From Hyphomonadaceae bacterium (GTDB taxonomy: Bacteria; Pseudomonadota; Alphaproteobacteria; Caulobacterales; Aquidulcibacteraceae): a stretch of DNA of 64,000 nt. Positions 60,539 through 64,000 of the stretch are shown one piece after another. The translations under genes and the position numbers were made by a program. A model generated the notes under the pieces. That model searched no databases. It was given only the letters and a program-made list of their open reading frames with translations, and was not told the DNA's origin. The stretch covers positions 124,001 to 188,000 of the forward strand of contig JAHBYF010000003.1 of the NCBI GenBank assembly GCA_019636095.1. The letters are read 5' to 3'. Within the stretch, counting starts at the first letter, position 1; every line of letters begins with the position of its first letter.

Positions 60539-61348
60539 CTAACGGCCGCGGCCCATATCGTTCCAACGGCGCGGATCGCTCAGCAGTCCCCGCAGATATT
60601 GCATGTTCTCCGCCGCCTGGCCCGGCGGCAGATCCACGCGTTCGATCTGCTCTGCTTCATCGAAGCGGCCCTGCAGCGCGATCGCGATCGCTAAATTCTG
60701 CCGCGCTTCAGCTGGCGCGCCGGGCAGCGACGCCGCTTGCCGCAGAATCGGCTCCGCATCGTCGGGCTCGCCGGCCATGATGTGCGAAACGCCGAGATTG
60801 GTGAGGATGCGCGGATTGTTCGGCTGCAGCGCCAGCGCTTCTTGGTAGGCCTGCCGCGCTTCCTGGAAGCGCCCGAGTTGATCGAGCGCAGCCCCCAGCG
60901 CCGATCGGATACGCCAATTCTCCGGCTCCGCCGCCGCCACTATAGCCAACGGCCGCAAGGCTTGTTGCGGCCGCCCGAGCGTGACCTGCGCGTAGCCGTA
61001 TGTCGTCATCAGCTGGCGGTCATCCGGAAACCGGCCGAGCGCTTCGCCGGCAATCTCCGCCGCGCGATCAATGCGCCCGCCTTTGCGTAGCGCTTCGGCG
61101 AAACGCTGCGCCGCCTCCAGGTCGTTCGGAAAGGTCTGGTACTCGCCCGCCCAGAAAGCCATTTGCGTGAGCGTGTCTTCGCGCGCCACTTGCTCACGCG
61201 CGTGCCGGTCGATGCCGCGCGCGCCCGGAGGCGCCCCAGACGCCGCGTCTGCGACTGTTTGCTCTCCGCCGCCGCTCAGCGTAGCGCAGGCGCCCAAGGA
61301 CGACACGGCAAGCAAAGCAAATGGCAAGACGGCAAGTTGGCGGGACAT
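60539..61348 (-). CDS. tadD: TPR lipoprotein, TadD-like
   Basis: A 269-residue lipoprotein: MSRQLAVLPFALLAVSSLGAC with lipobox LGAC. At least four tetratricopeptide repeats follow, for example GRFPDDRQLMTTYGYAQVTL, LGRFQEARQAYQEALALQPN and NPRILTNLGVSHIMAGEPDD. TadD-type proteins help assemble the Tad secretin; the sequence and the nearby tad locus suggest this role, but TPR proteins are hard to assign by sequence alone. Confidence 0.75.
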   Translation of the reverse strand: MSRQLAVLPFALLAVSSLGACATLSGGGEQTVADAASGAPPGARGIDRHAREQVAREDTLTQMAFWAGEYQTFPNDLEAAQRFAEALRKGGRIDRAAEIAGEALGRFPDDRQLMTTYGYAQVTLGRPQQALRPLAIVAAAEPENWRIRSALGAALDQLGRFQEARQAYQEALALQPNNPRILTNLGVSHIMAGEPDDAEPILRQAASLPGAPAEARQNLAIAIALQGRFDEAEQIERVDLPPGQAAENMQYLRGLLSDPRRWNDMGRGR

Positions 61349-61424
61349 CGGGCGAATCCTAATAAGCGCCTAATGCTGCGCCCCGATGCTCAACAAAGGG
61401 CTAATGACGGACTAGGAACGACAC

Positions 61425-62819
61425 ATGGCGAACCTCCCTTTTCTGACCAATTCCGACGCCCCATCCGTGCCGATCCACGTCATCCGCACCGGCGAGTGGA
61501 GCGAATGGATCGAACGGCACTCCGAGACCCTGCGCCGCATGGCCGCGGCCCATGATTTCCAGGCCCAGAACGGCCGCATCCTGTTGGTCCCCGCCACCGA
61601 CGGCGCCATCGAACGCGTCCTTTTTGGCGCCGGCGACAAGGCCAACATCAATGTCATCGGCGCGCTCGCCCAGAACCTGCCGGCGGGCGACTACCGGATC
61701 GCCTTCGCCCCGCGTGACTTTGCCGGCACGCCTGCCGCCGTCGCCTGGGGCCTCGGCGCTTACGCCTTCGATCGCTACAAAAAGCGCAAGCGCCCGGCCC
61801 CGCTGCTCGCGCCGCCTGAAGGCGCTGACATGGGCGAAGCTGCACGCATCGTCGAAGCCAGCTGGCTCGCCCGCGATCTGGTCAACACCCCCACCAACGA
61901 CATGGGCCCAAAAGCCCTGCACGCCGCGGTCAAAGCCGTCGCCGAGCGCTACGGCGCAAGCCTTGAGGCCATTGTCGGCGATGATCTGATCACGCAGAAC
62001 TATCCGCTCGTCCACGCCGTCGGCCGCGCCTCCGCTGAAGCGCCGCGTATGCTGCATCTCTCATGGGGCGATGCAAACGCACCGCGCGTCGCGCTTGTCG
62101 GCAAAGGCGTTTGTTTCGACACCGGCGGCCTCGATCTCAAACCCTCCGCTGGCATGCGTTTGATGAAAAAGGACATGGGCGGCGCCGCCCACGCCCTGGC
62201 GCTCGCGCAAATCATCATGGACGCAAAGCTCAACGTTCACCTCGACCTCTTCATTCCCGCTGTCGAGAACTCTGTCTCCAGCAACGCGTTTCGCCCTGGC
62301 GACATCATCAAGAGCCGCAAGGGCCTCACCGTCGAAATCGACAACACCGACGCCGAAGGCCGCCTGATCCTCGCCGACGCACTCACGCGCGCCTGCGAAG
62401 ACAATCCAGAACTGGTGTTGGATTTTGCTACGCTCACCGGCGCCGCACGCACCGCGCTCGGCCCGGACATTCCGCCCTTCTTCACCGCTGATGATGCGCT
62501 GGCGTCAGAGTTCGCATCAGCGTCGGCTGAAACAAGCGACCCGATTTGGCGGATGCCGCTATGGGACGCCTATGACGGCGACATGGACACACCTATCGCT
62601 GACATCAAAAACACCGGCGACGGCGCGATGGCCGGCGCCATCTACGGCGCGCTTTTCCTACGCCGCTTCGTCACCACAACCGCCTGGGCCCATTTTGATG
62701 TCTACGCCTGGGCCCCCAAAGAGAAGGCCGCACGCCCGCAAGGCGGCGAAGCGCAGGCGCTCCGGGCAAGTTGGCGCGTTCTCAAGGGCCGGTTCGGAGA
62801 AAAAACGCAGCCGAAATGA
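61425..62819 (+). CDS. Leucyl aminopeptidase family protein (M17)
   Basis: A 464-residue cytoplasmic two-metal aminopeptidase. The M17 active site shows GKGVCFDTGGLDLKPSAGMR (Lys and Asp ligands), MKKDMGGAAHALAL, and the family signature NTDAEGRLILADALTRA with Asp and Glu ligands near residue 310. The N-terminal domain is shorter than in PepA, as in the PepB or cytosol-type subgroup. It removes N-terminal residues in peptide turnover. It diverges from the TadD-like gene. Confidence 0.94.
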   Translation: MANLPFLTNSDAPSVPIHVIRTGEWSEWIERHSETLRRMAAAHDFQAQNGRILLVPATDGAIERVLFGAGDKANINVIGALAQNLPAGDYRIAFAPRDFAGTPAAVAWGLGAYAFDRYKKRKRPAPLLAPPEGADMGEAARIVEASWLARDLVNTPTNDMGPKALHAAVKAVAERYGASLEAIVGDDLITQNYPLVHAVGRASAEAPRMLHLSWGDANAPRVALVGKGVCFDTGGLDLKPSAGMRLMKKDMGGAAHALALAQIIMDAKLNVHLDLFIPAVENSVSSNAFRPGDIIKSRKGLTVEIDNTDAEGRLILADALTRACEDNPELVLDFATLTGAARTALGPDIPPFFTADDALASEFASASAETSDPIWRMPLWDAYDGDMDTPIADIKNTGDGAMAGAIYGALFLRRFVTTTAWAHFDVYAWAPKEKAARPQGGEAQALRASWRVLKGRFGEKTQPK

Positions 62820-62977
62820 AGTTAACGAAAAGCCAACGCCCGCGCGGATCGTTTCGGTTTGATCTATCAAGATTTGGTTAATCATTTCGGCCATTCCACA
62901 ACATCTTGTGGTTTCGTGCTTGCACCGACCACCAAATCAGCGAATCTTCCACTTGCGATTCAATCTGGGAGGTCGGC

Positions 62978-63349
62978 ATGGAACTCGGTCAAAACCAAGT
63001 GGAAGCCCTGGACTTGTGGCGACGGGTTACCGTCACGACGGTTCGTTCTGATGCGCCGGATCTGACGGCCCGCCAAATGGCGGTCCTGATGACGGTTCGT
63101 CTGCAACCAGCTCCGCACACGGTGCGCGGCTTGGCGGCGGCGCTGAATGTCGGCAAGCCGGCGATCACGCGCGCGCTCGATACACTGTCGCGTCTGGGCT
63201 TCGTCCAGCGCCGCCGTGATCCGAAGGACGGCCGCAACGTGTTTGTTGAACGCACCGAAAAGGGTGACGCGTTCCTGGACATGCTGGGCTCAACGATCCT
63301 GAGCGGCGACATCATCGAACAACGTCCGCAACTGGCCGCCGTTTCTTAA
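62978..63349 (+). CDS. MarR-family transcriptional regulator
   Basis: A 123-residue winged-helix regulator: LTARQMAVLMTVRLQPAPHT, VRGLAAALNVGKPAITRALD with the recognition helix, TLSRLGFVQRRRDPKDGRNV and the wing (FVERTEKGDAFL). It is short for MarR because the C-terminal dimer helix is reduced. GGGAGG at 62967 fixes the ATG at 62978. It has its own terminator, so it is a single-gene unit. Confidence 0.85.
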   Translation: MELGQNQVEALDLWRRVTVTTVRSDAPDLTARQMAVLMTVRLQPAPHTVRGLAAALNVGKPAITRALDTLSRLGFVQRRRDPKDGRNVFVERTEKGDAFLDMLGSTILSGDIIEQRPQLAAVS

Positions 63350-63372
63350 GCGAAGCGACGCCACACCAATTC

Positions 63373-63407
63373 CGGCGCCCTGCCCCCGCGGGGCGCCGTT
63401 TTGTTTT
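63373..63407 (+). terminator. Rho-independent terminator after the MarR-type gene
   Basis: An 8-base stem CGGCGCCC / GGGCGCCG with a 10-base C-rich loop, followed by TTTTGTTTT. It lies 23 bases past the stop. Confidence 0.9.
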
Positions 63408-63832
63408 CAGCTTGGGAAGTTCTGCAGAAACGCCGCCACGTCGACACGCGCTGGTGGGGTAGAATCCAGCATGTAGGTCCGGCCAGCGACAAAGAACGGG
63501 TAGGACGTCGCCGTCTCGCCATAGAGCGACTGGCGCTGAAACGCATTACCAAGCCGCGCCTGCGATGCATCGAACCGAACCGTTCGCTCGCCCAAAGTCG
63601 AGAGCGTATTCAACGCCCAACCGTTCGCATCCCGAGCAACGCTCGTGACTTGATTTCGAATATAGCGAAACTCGAAGCCAACAAGGCAGGCCGCGCCAAT
63701 GGCGAGCACAACCGGCGCCATCTCCGCCGCGCCTTCCGTCATGAAGACAAAAGCGCCAACCAATGTCGCGCCCAGCGTGACGTATTGAACAATCCGAGCG
63801 CCGGAAGCGCCTGGGTTTGCGTAGATTTCCAC
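63407..63832 (-). CDS. Hypothetical membrane protein
   Basis: A 141-residue protein, MEIYANPGASGARIVQYVTL, with two hydrophobic segments (ARIVQYVTLGATLVGAFVFM and MAPVVLAIGAACLVGFEFRY) followed by a soluble tail containing SYPFFVAGRTYMLDSTPPAR. The GTG start at 63832 directly abuts the stop of the cytochrome c gene upstream (TAAGTG), so the two are co-transcribed. No family is recognised. Confidence 0.65.
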   Translation of the reverse strand: MEIYANPGASGARIVQYVTLGATLVGAFVFMTEGAAEMAPVVLAIGAACLVGFEFRYIRNQVTSVARDANGWALNTLSTLGERTVRFDASQARLGNAFQRQSLYGETATSYPFFVAGRTYMLDSTPPARVDVAAFLQNFPS

Positions 63833-64000
63833 TTAGCCCGGCGTGGCGGGCGTTTCCGCAGCTGACGCACCTTCAGACTCTGCCGGTGCGGCTTCCGGAA
63901 GTGGCGCCGGCAGCGGCACGTTATTCGGCGAGATCGAGCGCAGGAACGCGATCAACGCAACACGGTCCTGATCGTTGCGAATGCCAGCGAAGGCCATCTT
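63833..64000 (-). CDS. Cytochrome c, C-terminal end (gene runs off the window)
   Basis: The last 55 residues of a class I cytochrome c. KMAFAGIRNDQDRVALIAFL is the end of the domain: the KMAFAGI Met is the sixth haem ligand and the following helix is typical of cytochrome c2/CycM proteins of alphaproteobacteria. A Pro/Ala-rich tail follows (PAPLPEAAPAESEGASAAET). The haem-binding CxxCH lies beyond base 64000. Confidence 0.85.
   Translation of the reverse strand, partial: KMAFAGIRNDQDRVALIAFLRSISPNNVPLPAPLPEAAPAESEGASAAETPATPG

Overview
The window is about 64 kb of high-G+C, gene-dense DNA from an alphaproteobacterium, most likely a Caulobacterales or Hyphomonadaceae-type organism. This placement is inferred from gene content: a complete Tad/Cpa pilus locus with a candidate CtrA site, a SapC-family protein, an RcnB-like protein, DUF885 and DUF2059 proteins, a small secreted protein resembling the Caulobacter CC_3452 family, groESL behind a CIRCE operator, and many short lipoproteins. 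No rRNA, tRNA, CRISPR array, IS element or prophage was seen. No stretch longer than about 260 bases lacks a gene.

Layout, 1-20 kb: the 5' end of ileS (-), glutathione peroxidase (+), an EmrAB-type efflux pair (-) facing a TetR regulator (+), an RcnB-like protein with a 51-residue tandem repeat, an EF-hand protein, a DUF2059 protein, CIRCE-groES-groEL, an OmpA-type lipoprotein, nhaA followed by a second ion-transporter gene, hisS (-), a pair of tandem paralogous secreted proteins of unknown function, a redoxin lipoprotein coupled to dsbD, and a SapC-family protein.

20-36 kb: a DUF885 peptidase-like lipoprotein, a VWA-domain lipoprotein, a coupled pair of small nuclease-like genes (GIY-YIG-like and DUF559), a Zur-like Fur regulator coupled to an acyl-CoA thioesterase-like gene, an alpha/beta hydrolase, a DUF4197 protein, a hemolysin III family protein, acyl-CoA genes (enoyl-CoA hydratase, hot-dog protein, thiolase), a coiled-coil membrane protein, small secreted proteins and lipoproteins, and ExoD.

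36.3-38.9 kb is the most unusual part. A 28-codon stub of a C5-cytosine methyltransferase gene (+) is followed by a lower-G+C cassette on the opposite strand holding a complete C5 methyltransferase and an overlapping probable restriction endonuclease. After it comes an intact vsr gene in the same orientation as the stub. The simplest reading is that a resident dcm-vsr pair lost its dcm when a foreign type II restriction-modification cassette took its place.

38.9-64 kb: an orphan histidine kinase whose phosphoacceptor His is replaced by Asp, a START-like secreted protein, two OmpA-family genes, AMP nucleosidase, then the Tad/Cpa pilus locus. In that locus the minor pilins and a free-standing secretin N-domain protein lie on the minus strand, and pilin, cpaA-F, tadB and tadC lie on the plus strand. 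A TadD-like TPR lipoprotein is 5 kb further on. The rest holds a LuxR-type membrane regulator, a CPBP protease, several unknown membrane proteins, an M17 aminopeptidase, a MarR-type regulator and the 3' end of a cytochrome c gene (-). Two kinds of palindromic intergenic repeat occur between convergent or unrelated genes.
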